Shown piece by piece: positions 20,675 through 31,176 of a stretch of DNA of 64,000 bases (positions are counted from its first letter, which is position 1; each line of letters begins with the position of its first letter). Location of the stretch: positions 1-64,000 of the forward strand of contig JACQEY010000111.1 of assembly GCA_016200355.1 (NCBI GenBank), read 5' to 3'. This DNA is from Nitrospirota bacterium (lineage in GTDB: Bacteria > Nitrospirota > Nitrospiria > Nitrospirales > Nitrospiraceae). Below the pieces are notes generated by a model, which saw only the letters and a list, made by a program, of their open reading frames with translations, was not told the DNA's origin and searched no databases. A program made the translations under genes and the position numbers.

Positions 20675-22426
20675 CTATTTCATGGCGACGGCCCGGACTT
20701 GCTCATATGTGGTCAGGCCGGCGAGTACTTTCAGAATTCCGTCTTGCACGAGCGTCACCATCCCTTCCTTCTCGGCCAGGCGCTGCATCTCCGTCGTTTT
20801 GGCGCGGTTTTGAATCAGGTTTCGCAGTTCATCCGATCCGCTCAGGAGTTCGTGCAAGGCGACCCGGCCTTTGAGGCCTGTCTGGTTGCAGGCGTCACAC
20901 CCCCGGCCTCGATAGAGCTGAAAGTCCTCGCGATTGCCTACTCCGAGCCCTTCCCAGGCCTGTCCACCGTACCCGTGTACCAGTTTATCGTACTCTTGCG
21001 CCGTTGGACGGTATGGCTCTTTACAATTGACGCAGATCCGTTTGCAGAGGCGTTTGGCGAGCACTCCCTGCATGGCATCGGCGAAATTGAAGGAGTCGCA
21101 TCCCAGGTCAAGGAGGCGGACCACAGTTTCGACCGCCCCATTCGTATGTAATGTGCTCAAGACCAAGTGGCCGGTCAGCGAAGCCTCAATGGCCACATCG
21201 GCTGTTTCCTTGTCCCGCATCTCACCGATCATGATGACATCCGGGTCGGCTCGTAAGAACGATCGCATGGCGGCGGCAAAGGTAAACCCGATTTTGGGAT
21301 GGACCTGCACCTGCCGGAGGCCTTCCTGGGTGATCTCGATAGGATCTTCCGCTGTCCAGATTTTCCGTTCGTCTGTGTTGAGATAGCGAAGCAGGGCGTG
21401 CAGGGTCGTCGTCTTTCCGGATCCGGTAGGGCCCACGCACAAGATGATGCCATGCGGTTTCTCTGCGATTTCCAGGAGCGTCGTGAGCGTGGCTGGAGCA
21501 AACTCCATAGCATCGAGAGGGAGAGGCTCCTTTGCCGAGAGCAACCGCATGACGATGTCTTCATTGTTGCCGGCGGTCGGCAGTGTCGCCACCCGTAGTT
21601 CAATTTCCCTATCCTGGTTCAGCTTGAACCGGATCTTCCCGTCCTGCGGTTTCCGGCGTTCTGAAATGTCCAGATTGGACATGATCTTGATACGGGAAAC
21701 TAGGGCTCGGCGATAGATCGCGGGAATCCGCATATAGGTGGAACATGTGCCATCTACCCGAAAACGAATGGCTGTTTCCTTGCGATCCGAGTACGGTTCG
21801 ATATGGATATCGGACGCATCATGTCGGTATGCCTCGACAATGATCTGACTCGCGAGCCGTACGATCGCGGAATCGTTCTCATCAATGCCGTCGGAGTCGA
21901 TGTCGAAAGACTGCTCCTGATGAGCGTCGTTGACCAGCTCGCCCAATGTGTCCGCAATGGACCCGCTATCGGTGTCTCCGATCGTGGCGTTGAGGAACCG
22001 CTCGATGTCACGCCGCAGGCCCAAGGCATACCGTATCGTCAGGCCGGGGAATGATCGCTTGATATCATGACCCCTATCGAGATCATGGGGGTTGTCGATC
22101 AGGACATCCAGAATATCACCCTGCTGCTTCAGCGGGAGCCAGTGATGTCTGCGAAGGTAATCGTGACTGAGAGTACTGAGGAGCTGAGGATCGGCCAGGG
22201 TTCGTTCGTCGTATGGAATATAGGGGCAATCGAAGAACGCGCTCAGTGTTTTACCGAGCACCGCTTTCGGGACTCGGTATTTCTCGATCAGCAGACCTTC
22301 CAAGTCGGTCGAGCCCTGCAAGGACTCCTGAATGGCTTTCACGAGATCCCCCTGGCGGATGAAGCCTTCATAGATCAAGGAGTCGTAGGCATGTGGTTCG
22401 ATGGTTTTGTGGGCCAGCTTCTGCAT
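20675..22426 (-). CDS. GspE/PilB-type secretion/pilus assembly ATPase
   Basis: GPTGSGKTTTLHALL Walker A, Asp box, MIGEMRDKETADVAIEASLTGHLVLSTLHTN, tetracysteine CVNCKEPY...CDAC. Confidence 0.95.
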   Translation of the reverse strand: MQKLAHKTIEPHAYDSLIYEGFIRQGDLVKAIQESLQGSTDLEGLLIEKYRVPKAVLGKTLSAFFDCPYIPYDERTLADPQLLSTLSHDYLRRHHWLPLKQQGDILDVLIDNPHDLDRGHDIKRSFPGLTIRYALGLRRDIERFLNATIGDTDSGSIADTLGELVNDAHQEQSFDIDSDGIDENDSAIVRLASQIIVEAYRHDASDIHIEPYSDRKETAIRFRVDGTCSTYMRIPAIYRRALVSRIKIMSNLDISERRKPQDGKIRFKLNQDREIELRVATLPTAGNNEDIVMRLLSAKEPLPLDAMEFAPATLTTLLEIAEKPHGIILCVGPTGSGKTTTLHALLRYLNTDERKIWTAEDPIEITQEGLRQVQVHPKIGFTFAAAMRSFLRADPDVIMIGEMRDKETADVAIEASLTGHLVLSTLHTNGAVETVVRLLDLGCDSFNFADAMQGVLAKRLCKRICVNCKEPYRPTAQEYDKLVHGYGGQAWEGLGVGNREDFQLYRGRGCDACNQTGLKGRVALHELLSGSDELRNLIQNRAKTTEMQRLAEKEGMVTLVQDGILKVLAGLTTYEQVRAVAMK

Positions 22427-22690
22427 GGTTCCTATTATGTGGGCTCCGGAAGGGGATAGATGTCCATTTAGGTCGCACCGCAGATCGTCACCACTGTCAG
22501 TATAGAAGCATTTTCGTTGTTCTCAACGAATATCAAAAAAGAGGCGCGATCCTTTGCGAGCTTATCGGAAGCGGGAACTGGCAATGGGCTTGCGGGGGAA
22601 GGCTGTGGCTACGAGCATTAGATTGGCAACCTCGAAGATGACCGGCTGATCGGAGTCATTTTTCGATGGCTCGACCCAACAGGGCGATGG

Positions 22691-23506
22691 TCATGGAGCG
22701 GCTCGCTTCCGCTCTGATTTCGAGCTGACACGGTTGGCGTGGGTCTGGAGGTTGGCATGCAGGCTCTTATCGGCTGTGGCAGCCACAGCGATGACGCCAC
22801 GAAATCTCGGTATCGGTTGATTGAAGGAGAAGGGTTTCCCCTCCGCGTCGCTGATGGCGCCGCCGCTTTCTTCGATGAGCAGGACTCCGGCCGCAAGATC
22901 CCATTCGTTCTCCGGCTCTATGGTGAAGGCAGCCTGGACGCGACCCGCAGCGACCAGGGCCAGTGCGTTAGCAATGGAGTACATGGGGCGGCACCGAGCG
23001 GTCTCGGCGAGTGTCGACCATCGGCCGATCCGGAATTCCCATGCATTGACCATGATGACCGGATCGAACGCATGAGCTGGGGAGGGGGTGACACGTGTGC
23101 CGTTCATGAAGAGTCCGCCGCCGCGCACCGCGGTGAAGAGTTCGTCGGTCGAGGGATTGAGGATCGCGGCGACGACCGGTGCGCCTCGTTCAATCAACGC
23201 TGCAGAGATACAGAACTCCGGCATCCGATTCATCAAGGCCTTTGTGCCGTCGATAGGGTCCACAATCCAGACACGCCGGTTTGTGAGTCGAGCCGGATCG
23301 TCGGGCGACTCTTCCGAGAGCCATCCATCCTGTGGAAATTCCTGGCGCTGCATCTCATGCAGAATGCGGTTGACCGCATGATCCACGGTGGTGACCGGCG
23401 AATGGTCTGACTTCGTTTGCACCTCGAACCCAACCCCGACCAGTTCACGCACCTTCGTACCGGCGTTCCGGATCGATTCGACCAACGTTGCCAATTCTCG
23501 TTCCAT
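22691..23506 (-). CDS. Inositol monophosphatase family protein
   Basis: EESPDD, IVDPIDGTKAL, ENEWDLAAG motifs. Confidence 0.9.
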   Translation of the reverse strand: MERELATLVESIRNAGTKVRELVGVGFEVQTKSDHSPVTTVDHAVNRILHEMQRQEFPQDGWLSEESPDDPARLTNRRVWIVDPIDGTKALMNRMPEFCISAALIERGAPVVAAILNPSTDELFTAVRGGGLFMNGTRVTPSPAHAFDPVIMVNAWEFRIGRWSTLAETARCRPMYSIANALALVAAGRVQAAFTIEPENEWDLAAGVLLIEESGGAISDAEGKPFSFNQPIPRFRGVIAVAATADKSLHANLQTHANRVSSKSERKRAAP

Positions 23507-23658
23507 GTTGAATGCCTCGTAGCGTGGATCAGGAAGAGTAGCAGGTCTTGCAGGATCAGCAAAGCGTAAAGACGGCGTCCGGCGACCAGCGTAGAATGAT
23601 TCTCTTGACCATCGCAGAGAACCTGCGTACAAGCAGGAGGTCCTGCGAGGTCTCTACT

Positions 23659-24714
23659 ATGAAGCTGGTCCAGAAACGATCCAGAAAAACGGGGCTCCCC
23701 CCAGGCACGCTTGTCCATATCGGTGAGAAAAAACCGGCCAAGGTCACGATCACGGTCTTTAACTACGCCGGCACTCACTGCGACGAACGCCAGGATTTGT
23801 CGTTCGAAGAGCTTGCACCACCGACCGATGAGTCCGTCACCTGGGTAGATGTCGGGGGCGTCCACAGGATGGACATTCTGGAATCGTTCGGGAAGCAGTT
23901 CCAGCTTCATCCCCTTCTCCTCGAAGACATTGCCAACACCGATCAGCGCCCGAAACTCGACGACTATGAGAGCCGCCTATTCCTCGTGATGAAGATGCTT
24001 TCGGTCACCGACCGACAGGAGATCGTCGTCGAACAGGTGAGTCTGGTCTTCGGGCCGAACTTTGTCCTGTCCTTTCAGGAAAACGGAGCCGATGTCTTCA
24101 CACCTGTGCGGGATCGTCTTCGTGGGGGTAAGGGACGCTTGCGGCAGTCTGGAGCCGACTACCTGCTCTATGCGCTGGTCGATGCCATTGTCGATCAATA
24201 CTTCGAGGTGCTGGAGGCGCTCGGTGAGAAGATCGAAGCGCTGCAAGATCTGGTGGTCAGCGATCCCAAGCCGGAGACGCTGCACAAGATCCACGACCTC
24301 AAACGGCAGTTGCTGTTTCTGCGGCGGGCGGTGTGGCCACTCCGTGAAGCGACGAACAATCTCTCCCGATCAGAATGCCCCTTCTTACAGGAATCGATAA
24401 AGGTATTCTTCCGCGATGTATACGATCACGTGGTTCAGATCGTGGATACCATCGAGACGCTTCGCGAAATGGTCTCAGCCAGTCTCGATATCTATCTGTC
24501 GAGCATCAGCTATCGGCTGAACGCTGTGATGAAGGTGCTGACGATCATCACGACGATTTTCATGCCCCTGACCTTTATCGTTGGTATCTACGGGATGAAC
24601 TTCGAGCATATGCCGGAGCTGAAATGGGAATGGGGCTACCCGCTGGTACTTGGACTGATGGTGACGATCGTGATTGCCATGCTTGGATTTTTCAAAGGAA
24701 AGAAGTGGATTTAG
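23659..24714 (+). CDS. corA: CorA-family magnesium/cobalt transporter
   Basis: C-terminal YGMNFEHMPELKWEWGYP (GMN motif) with two TM helices. Confidence 0.95.
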   Translation: MKLVQKRSRKTGLPPGTLVHIGEKKPAKVTITVFNYAGTHCDERQDLSFEELAPPTDESVTWVDVGGVHRMDILESFGKQFQLHPLLLEDIANTDQRPKLDDYESRLFLVMKMLSVTDRQEIVVEQVSLVFGPNFVLSFQENGADVFTPVRDRLRGGKGRLRQSGADYLLYALVDAIVDQYFEVLEALGEKIEALQDLVVSDPKPETLHKIHDLKRQLLFLRRAVWPLREATNNLSRSECPFLQESIKVFFRDVYDHVVQIVDTIETLREMVSASLDIYLSSISYRLNAVMKVLTIITTIFMPLTFIVGIYGMNFEHMPELKWEWGYPLVLGLMVTIVIAMLGFFKGKKWI

Positions 24715-24747
24715 AAGCCTGATTTATGCGGGTTGAGAGAAGGAGCG

Positions 24748-25320
24748 ATGAAGAGACGACGGTTTTTCACTGTCACGATGGGCGCGCTAGTGCTGAGCGG
24801 GCTGTTCCTGGTGGTCTGTGGCGGTGCAGAGGCGCAAGCGGGCGTGCAAGGAGTGCCGGCCGATCAGTCGGGCGTCATCCAGAACCGGGACAAAACCCTG
24901 CCTGCAGCACAGCGGTTTGTCATCCTGCCGGCTTTCAACAGCGAGGCGGTGTTGGATAAAGAAACCGGCTTGATCTGGGAGCGGTCACCGCAGACAACGA
25001 GCGCCAGATGGATCGTGGCTCGCCGTACCTGCATTGAGAAGAATGTCGGGGGGCAAAAAGGCTGGCGGCTGCCATCGCTCGAGGAGCTGACGAGTCTGGT
25101 GGACCCCTCCATAGCTCCTCCGGGTCCGACTCTTTCGCCGGGCCATCCGTTTCTGACGGTCCAGTCAACCGTCTATTGGTCAGCGACGAGGGTCGATGAG
25201 GACGCCAAGGGTTCGTGGGCCGTGCATTTCGGATTAGGCGGCGGCGCGACTTTCATCAATTGGGCCCACAGTGTCCCAAGTTGGTGTGTCCGTGATGGCA
25301 TGAATGTGAATCAGCCTTGA
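24748..25320 (+). CDS. DUF1566 / Lcl C-terminal domain secreted protein
   Basis: DKETGLIWERSP...GGQKGWRLPSLEELTSLVD...YWSATR. Confidence 0.85.
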   Translation: MKRRRFFTVTMGALVLSGLFLVVCGGAEAQAGVQGVPADQSGVIQNRDKTLPAAQRFVILPAFNSEAVLDKETGLIWERSPQTTSARWIVARRTCIEKNVGGQKGWRLPSLEELTSLVDPSIAPPGPTLSPGHPFLTVQSTVYWSATRVDEDAKGSWAVHFGLGGGATFINWAHSVPSWCVRDGMNVNQP

Positions 25321-25386
25321 GGCCTCGGTGATTAGAGCGAGGTAGGCGCTCGGGCGTGCCGGAAGGAGAGACCAAAAGGCGGGAGT

Positions 25387-25734
25387 TTATTCAGTGATCT
25401 CGACGCGATCGACGAAATAGGCTGTCTCTCCGAAGCAAGTCGTAGGGAGATAGCGATACTCTTTGTAGTGCAGGACCAATCGTTTTCCCATGGCCTGCGT
25501 GAGCAGGGATGCCACTTTTTCATCCCTGACCGAGAAGGACCACAATACTGGAGCGAGACCGGGCACCGTGGTCATGGCCAGCTCCCCTTCGTTCGTCTTG
25601 CAGATCCAGCCTTTGTGGGAAAATTTCTGAATATAGCCGGCTCGACTGCCGTCGGAGTAACTGTAATTGAAGGCGACGAGTAGATAAGCCGCGCCGATAA
25701 AGAACAGGAACAGCACAAACAGCTTTATCATCAA
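25387..25734 (-). CDS. Hypothetical single-TM protein
   Basis: N-terminal TM then GYIQKFSHKGWICKTNEGELAM. Confidence 0.8.
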   Translation of the reverse strand: MMIKLFVLFLFFIGAAYLLVAFNYSYSDGSRAGYIQKFSHKGWICKTNEGELAMTTVPGLAPVLWSFSVRDEKVASLLTQAMGKRLVLHYKEYRYLPTTCFGETAYFVDRVEITE

Positions 25735-25749
25735 GCTTCACCTTGGATA

Positions 25750-25936
25750 TAGGAGCCTGTCCGACATGGACCATTCTACTGCGGCGAACGATCCGCGACC
25801 ATCTGCGTCGTTCTCGGCCCTGAAAAATCCTCAACGTATTCCAGTGAATACGCCTCCGGTTTTTCCGGGCCTGCGGCCTTGCATCTGGTCGCATCTCCTT
25901 CGCCTCGTTACGAAGACCATATCGGACGGGCTCCTA
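25750..25936. repeat. Intergenic inverted-repeat (MITE-like) element
   Basis: Arms TAGGAGCCTGTCCGACATGG and CCATATCGGACGGGCTCCTA; right arm covers the leuD stop codon. Confidence 0.8.
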
Positions 25937-26554
25937 GCGAAGATCCGTGAATAACCAGGGGGCTTCGGTCTTTCGTCGAGCCTCATAGGAAGCAATGGTC
26001 GTCTCGTGTTGCAAGGTCAATCCGATGGCGTCGAGACCCCGATACAAGCAGTCCTTTCTGAAGGGATCGATTTCAAAACGAGAGCAGGCGCCGTCCGGGG
26101 CGGTCACTGTCTGGTTTCCAAGATCCACTGTCAGTTGGTACCCGGGCGTCGCCAGGACGTCTTGCATCATCGCCAGAACTTCGTCGGCCTTTAGCACGAT
26201 CGGCAACATGCCGTTTTGGAAACAATTGTTGTAGAAGATGTCGGCAAAGCTCGACGCGATGATACAACGGAATCCCTGGTCAAGGAGCGCCCATGGGGCA
26301 TGTTCACGCGACGATCCGCACCCGAAATTATCGCGCGTCAGAAGAATCGTCGCCCCCTGGAAGCGCGGTTGATTCAAAAAAAACTCCGGATCCTGTGACC
26401 CATTCTTTTGCTTGCGCCAATCGTAGAACAGCCCTTCCCGGAGCCCGGTCCGCTTAATCGTCTTCAGAAATTGCTTCGGGATGATTTGATCGGTATCGAC
26501 ATTGACGCGGTCAAGTGGAGCAACCAGACCCGTCAGGGTGGTAAAGGCTTGCAT
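25934..26554 (-). CDS. leuD: 3-isopropylmalate dehydratase small subunit
   Basis: [30 protein letters not shown]; directly after leuC. Confidence 0.95.
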   Translation of the reverse strand: MQAFTTLTGLVAPLDRVNVDTDQIIPKQFLKTIKRTGLREGLFYDWRKQKNGSQDPEFFLNQPRFQGATILLTRDNFGCGSSREHAPWALLDQGFRCIIASSFADIFYNNCFQNGMLPIVLKADEVLAMMQDVLATPGYQLTVDLGNQTVTAPDGACSRFEIDPFRKDCLYRGLDAIGLTLQHETTIASYEARRKTEAPWLFTDLR

Positions 26555-26561
26555 AAGTCCT

Positions 26562-27965
26562 CTATTTCCAGGTTCGGATATCGACAAAGTGCCCCTCGAC
26601 CGCCGCGGCGACTGCCATCGCCGGCGATACGAGATGGGTGCGTCCGCCGGCCCCCTGGCGCCCTTCGAAGTTTCGATTGCTGGTCGAGGCGCAGCGCTCT
26701 CCGGGCTGAAGCACGTCGGCATTCATCGCCAGGCACATGCTACAGCCGGCTTCCCGCCACTCGAATCCTGCTTCTTTGAATAGTCGGTCGAGCCCTTCCT
26801 GTTCGGCCTGCTGCTTGACGAGGCCGGAACCGGGCACGACCATCGCATGAACGGTCTTCGCGACATGCTTACCCTTCGCCAAGCTCGCAGCCAGGCGGAG
26901 ATCTTCGATGCGCGCATTCGTGCAGGATCCGATGAAGACTTTGTCGATGGCGATATCGGTCATCGGCATGTTCGGAATGAGGCCCATGTATTCCAACGCC
27001 CTCGCAGTAGCCTGGCGTTGGTTCTCGTCGAAGATCGTACGCGGGTCCGGCACTCGTTGATCGATGCCGGTCACCATCCCGGGACTTGTGCCCCAGCTGA
27101 CTTGCGGCGCGATGTCCTCGGCCCGCATCGTGACGGTCGTATCGTACGTCGCATTCGCATCGGTCTTGAGCTGCCGCCAGTCTTGTACGGCCTGCTCGAA
27201 CAGCTCTCCCTTCGGGGCCAACGGACGCCCTTTGACATAGGCGATGGTGTTTTCGTCCGGCGCCACCATCCCGGCCCGTGCGCCGCCCTCGATCGACATA
27301 TTGCAGAGCGTCATGCGCCCTTCCATGCTGAGGGCGCGGATTGCCGAGCCAGTGTATTCGATGACATAGCCGGTTCCGCCAGCTGTGCCGATTTTTCCGA
27401 TGATGGCCAGAATCACATCCTTTGCCGAACAGAGACTCGACAGTACCCCGTCGACGCGAATCTCCATGGTCTTGGGCCGTTTCTGCACCAAGCACTGGGT
27501 GGCCAGCACATGCTCCACTTCACTGGTGCCGATACCGAAGGCCAATGCGCCGAACGCTCCATGCGTCGACGTGTGCGAGTCGCCACACACGATGGTCGTT
27601 CCCGGCAGGGTAAAGCCCTGTTCGGGTCCGATCACGTGCACCACGCCTTGGCGGATGTCGTTCATGCCGAAGAGCGTAATGCCGAAGTCACGGCAATTCT
27701 CCTCCAGCGTCTGGATCTGTTTTGCACTGAGGGGATCGGCGATGCCAAGGGTCCGGTCTGTGGTTGGGACGTTGTGATCCGGCACCGCCAATGTGGCGCC
27801 AGGACGTCGAGGCCGGCGGCCAGAGAGTTTGAGTCCTTCAAACGCCTGCGGCGATGTCACTTCGTGGACCAACTGACGATCGATATAGAGCAGAGTGGTC
27901 CCGTCCGGCTCCGCACGGACGACGTGAGTCTCCCAGATTTTGTCGAAGAGGGTTTGAGCGGCCAT
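26562..27965 (-). CDS. leuC: 3-isopropylmalate dehydratase large subunit
   Basis: [52 protein letters not shown]. Confidence 0.97.
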   Translation of the reverse strand: MAAQTLFDKIWETHVVRAEPDGTTLLYIDRQLVHEVTSPQAFEGLKLSGRRPRRPGATLAVPDHNVPTTDRTLGIADPLSAKQIQTLEENCRDFGITLFGMNDIRQGVVHVIGPEQGFTLPGTTIVCGDSHTSTHGAFGALAFGIGTSEVEHVLATQCLVQKRPKTMEIRVDGVLSSLCSAKDVILAIIGKIGTAGGTGYVIEYTGSAIRALSMEGRMTLCNMSIEGGARAGMVAPDENTIAYVKGRPLAPKGELFEQAVQDWRQLKTDANATYDTTVTMRAEDIAPQVSWGTSPGMVTGIDQRVPDPRTIFDENQRQATARALEYMGLIPNMPMTDIAIDKVFIGSCTNARIEDLRLAASLAKGKHVAKTVHAMVVPGSGLVKQQAEQEGLDRLFKEAGFEWREAGCSMCLAMNADVLQPGERCASTSNRNFEGRQGAGGRTHLVSPAMAVAAAVEGHFVDIRTWK

Positions 27966-28152
27966 AGATGCTCCCCAAAGATCGGCCTCCCTCGAACGCG
28001 TTCATTCGAGGGGAGGCCACATTATACAGAGTCCTCCCATGGTCTGTACAAGAGTCCTCACCATATTCTTGCGTTGACCGACCGGACGTGGTACACCGCC
28101 TGGTCGGTGGGTACGAGGCCCCTTCCCTGCGGCTGCACCAGAGGGTTGTGCC

Positions 28153-28623
28153 GTGACCTCTCAGATATGGACCGATCCTGCCGTCATGGAGTGGTCGCAA
28201 CTGCTCCTCAACAGTTTCCGTCACTGGACCGGGCGTGAACTGCTCGAACGAGTGGGCGGTCCGGACTATCAGGCCCATGCGCTGTTCCAGTCCCCCTTTG
28301 TCGTCGTATCCCACGGGATGGAAGAGGATCCTCTCCTCAATTACGGCAATCAAGTCGCGTTGGAGCTGTGGGAGCTGACCTGGGAGCAGCTCATGAAGAC
28401 CCCGTCGCGGCTCACAACGGAGCCGGTCAATCGAGCCGAGCGGGAATGGATGTTGGAGCAGGCCAGATCTCGCGGGTATCTCGATACCTATCAAGGTGTG
28501 AGAATTGCTTCAACAGGACGCCGCTTTCTCGTCGAGAACGCTCTCATCTGGAATGTCGTGGATGCAGAGGGACAGAGAGTCGGGCAGGCTGCGACCTTTT
28601 CGCAATGGACCTGGTTGACCTGA
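28153..28623 (+). CDS. MEKHLA domain protein
   Basis: FVVVSHGMEEDPLLNYGNQVALELWELTWEQLMKTPSRLTTEP. Confidence 0.85.
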   Translation: MTSQIWTDPAVMEWSQLLLNSFRHWTGRELLERVGGPDYQAHALFQSPFVVVSHGMEEDPLLNYGNQVALELWELTWEQLMKTPSRLTTEPVNRAEREWMLEQARSRGYLDTYQGVRIASTGRRFLVENALIWNVVDAEGQRVGQAATFSQWTWLT

Positions 28624-28714
28624 CTGGCCAGGAGTCTAGCAGGCTGCGGAAAAGATTCTAGGTACGTCGAAATTTCACTGGCTTGCAAGCCTGGAATGAT
28701 AGGAGTACTCCCAT

Positions 28715-28839
28715 GCAGGATGCTCAAAAAGACCGTCCAGCGCGGCCGCAGCGAGCGAGGAGGCGAGGCGTACCCTTGCGGTACGTTGAGTCTCTGAGCG
28801 ATGCGAGAACAAAGCTGGAGGGATTTTTCAGCATTCTGC
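28715..28839. repeat. REP-like palindromic intergenic element
   Basis: Terminal arms GCAGGATGCTCAAAAA / TTTTTCAGCATTCTGC; internal GCCGCAGCGAGCGAGGAGGCGAGGCGTAC. Confidence 0.85.
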
Positions 28840-28842
28840 GGG

Positions 28843-29547
28843 CTAGAAGGGGAAGTAGGTCTCAAATCCTCCATAGGTGCCGCTGTAGAAGGTTGTGTTG
28901 TGTTGGTACCCACCCCTGGCGAGCACAAACACGTTACCGACCTGAACTTCGCCGACGGGTCCGGTCATGACCCCTCGGAAACCGGCATTACCCATTCCGG
29001 TTACGTCCCAGCCAACATACGTTGCGCAACAGCTCGTCTCGGGTTTATAGACCAGAGCCTTTCCTCGCAACCGGCTCCAGAAGAAATTATCGAGGTCAGC
29101 GTATGACCCTATGGCGAGGAGGTTCCATTTCTCATGCCAGTAGAACGCTTCAAGTTGGCCATACACGCCGGCCTGATGATAGGTGATCGTGTTATTCGCG
29201 TTCAGCCGCTGTTCTTCGATTCGGCGCAGCTGGGGACCGACTAGGGCCGAGAGCATCCAACTACCGAGTGTTTTGGTGATGCCGAGCGATGGGACAAGAG
29301 ACTGGATGTTGGCATCCAGGAGTTGCCCGTTGGTCTTAAAGCTATAGCCGAACCCCCCAGTCGTAACCTGAACAAACAAACCGGAGCTTGCTGACGTCCG
29401 CAAGATCGGGGTCCGGACACTGAGGTAGGTTAAGTACTGGTTCTTGTTGTCGATCTGAAATCCCGTGAAGACCTCTCCAGCCTCGCTCACGAGAGGCAGG
29501 CATGTCAGGATAGACGCAGCCAGTAGGAGTTGTGTCAGTCTCGCCAT
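28843..29547 (-). CDS. Outer-membrane beta-barrel-like protein (possibly BcsS-like)
   Basis: Signal peptide, alternating beta-strand pattern, terminal aromatic FETYFPF. Confidence 0.7.
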   Translation of the reverse strand: MARLTQLLLAASILTCLPLVSEAGEVFTGFQIDNKNQYLTYLSVRTPILRTSASSGLFVQVTTGGFGYSFKTNGQLLDANIQSLVPSLGITKTLGSWMLSALVGPQLRRIEEQRLNANNTITYHQAGVYGQLEAFYWHEKWNLLAIGSYADLDNFFWSRLRGKALVYKPETSCCATYVGWDVTGMGNAGFRGVMTGPVGEVQVGNVFVLARGGYQHNTTFYSGTYGGFETYFPF

Positions 29548-29741
29548 TGTTCTTTTCTCTCATTGAGGCTCAAGGCTGAAGATCTGCCTGAAGTCAGGGC
29601 GCGGTCGTGCGCAGGCCTCGACATTCACAGCCTGGAAACGTAAGAACGTATTCCAAGGAGCGACAAGTACGGGAGCGAGTGACGAGGAGCCTGCTCCCTC
29701 AAGATGGGGGACATGAAAGGGCACCCGAGGAGGAAGGTCAT

Positions 29742-29966
29742 TTAGCCTGTAGGGTCGTCCGGGAGTCGTTGGAACCGTGGGCAGTGAAGACCCTCGACCA
29801 TCACGGTCTCCAGAAACATGGCCATTGGTCTGATCCACAGCCCTCGTTCGCCGTAGAGTGCGCGATAGACGACAAACTCCTCTTCCGTTTCCGAATGCCG
29901 CGCCACACCGAGCACTTCGTACTCGTGGCCCTTCTTGTAGTGCCGATAGCGGCCAGGCTGCACCAT
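29742..29966 (-). CDS. DUF1653 domain protein
   Basis: MVQPGRYRHYKKGHEYEVLGVARHSETEEEFVVYRALYGERGLWIRPMAMFLETV. Confidence 0.9.
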   Translation of the reverse strand: MVQPGRYRHYKKGHEYEVLGVARHSETEEEFVVYRALYGERGLWIRPMAMFLETVMVEGLHCPRFQRLPDDPTG

Positions 29967-30162
29967 CGTGTCTCCGTTTCCGCTCCGTACTATACGAGAA
30001 CAAACCCTGGAATTACAGAGCTGCAAGGTTCAGCCTTTTGGCTAAAGCCCTTGGCCGGAATGAGCCATAAAGAGGACGGGCGCAGCATCCTGTTAGGGCT
30101 TGAACGTGGGTGCGCGGAAATTCAAGAGTCTGTGGTAGACAATCAGAGCGTTGAAGAGTTGG

Positions 30163-30786
30163 TTACGTCCGGAGATCGAGGGGGCTTCGGTTGACGATGG
30201 CCCGGAGAATATCGCTGGTTGTCAGAATGCCGACCGGGTGACGGGAGCTGTCGAGGATCGTAATCGCACTGACCTGTTCATCCAGCATGACATGGGCGAT
30301 CTCGCGGATATCCGTCGTCGGGGTTGCGGACAAGACCCGGCTGCTCATCACATGGGCGAGTTTGTGCCCGACGGACGGTCCCGGAGAATTGACGGATTCC
30401 AACTCATGCGCATAGGGCAGCAGGTCGTAGTTCGACACCATTCCGACTAACGTGCCATCAATCGACATTACAGGAAGATGTTGAATCCCCTTGTGCTTCA
30501 TGAGGCTCCATGCCTCCAGCAGCGTACGGTCGGACGGCAACCATATGACGGGCGAGGTCATTAAATCCTGTGCAAGGAGGGCCGGCTTCGATGCAGGGGC
30601 TTGGTTGACCTGTTGCTGGTAGGCCTGTTGAGCAAGGCGTGCTGCATGGTCGTCAGTCTGCCGCTCCTGACCCTTTGAGCGATCATCTCGACTAGCCGCA
30701 ACAACCTGTGCGGCTGGTGGGCGTGGAGCTACCGGTAGGGCAGGATGCATTTCGACGATGCCATCGACCGCACGTATAATCGGCAT
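30163..30786 (-). CDS. CBS domain pair protein
   Basis: Two CBS motifs: LMTSPVIWLPSDRTLLEAWSLMKHKGIQHLPVM and VMSSRVLSATPTTDIREIAHVMLDEQVSAITILD. Confidence 0.9.
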   Translation of the reverse strand: MPIIRAVDGIVEMHPALPVAPRPPAAQVVAASRDDRSKGQERQTDDHAARLAQQAYQQQVNQAPASKPALLAQDLMTSPVIWLPSDRTLLEAWSLMKHKGIQHLPVMSIDGTLVGMVSNYDLLPYAHELESVNSPGPSVGHKLAHVMSSRVLSATPTTDIREIAHVMLDEQVSAITILDSSRHPVGILTTSDILRAIVNRSPLDLRT

Positions 30787-30949
30787 GGCTGACCTCGTAA
30801 CGTCTGTATCGGAGGCTAGCAGTAAGTACTTAAGCTGGGAAGAGTTTGCGTGGGCGACCGTTGAAGGCAAGTGGGGATCAGGATCGGAAACGAGAAGCAA
30901 GGGCCTGAGAGGGGACTACGGGCCAGCAAGGAATTGAAACAGCGGACAA

Positions 30950-31150
30950 GAGTGACCATCAACGATCATGGTCTCCAGGAAGATTGCCGTTGGTCTGACC
31001 CAGAGCCCGCAGTCGTCGTAGAGCGCGCGATAGACCACATATGCATGCCTGTTTCAGAAGGCCGAGCCCCTCTCAACACCTCATAATATTCCTGGGCATT
31101 ATGTGCCGATAGCGATGAGGTTGCACCATCGTGTATTCTTCCATTCCTGA
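30950..31150 (-). pseudogene. Decayed second copy of the DUF1653 gene
   Basis: ATCATGGTCTCCAGGAAGATTGCCGTTGGTCTGACCCAGAGC...GCGCGATAGACCACA aligns to ATCACGGTCTCCAGAAACATGGCCATTGGTCTGATCCACAGC...GCGCGATAGACGACA of 29800-29874; no intact frame. Confidence 0.8.
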
Positions 31151-31176
31151 CTTCGTACTATAAACGGGAACGACCA

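Noticed and set aside
26847-28238. Long plus-strand ORF (463 aa) opposite leuC
   Set aside because: LeuC motifs are unambiguous on the minus strand; this is a shadow ORF.
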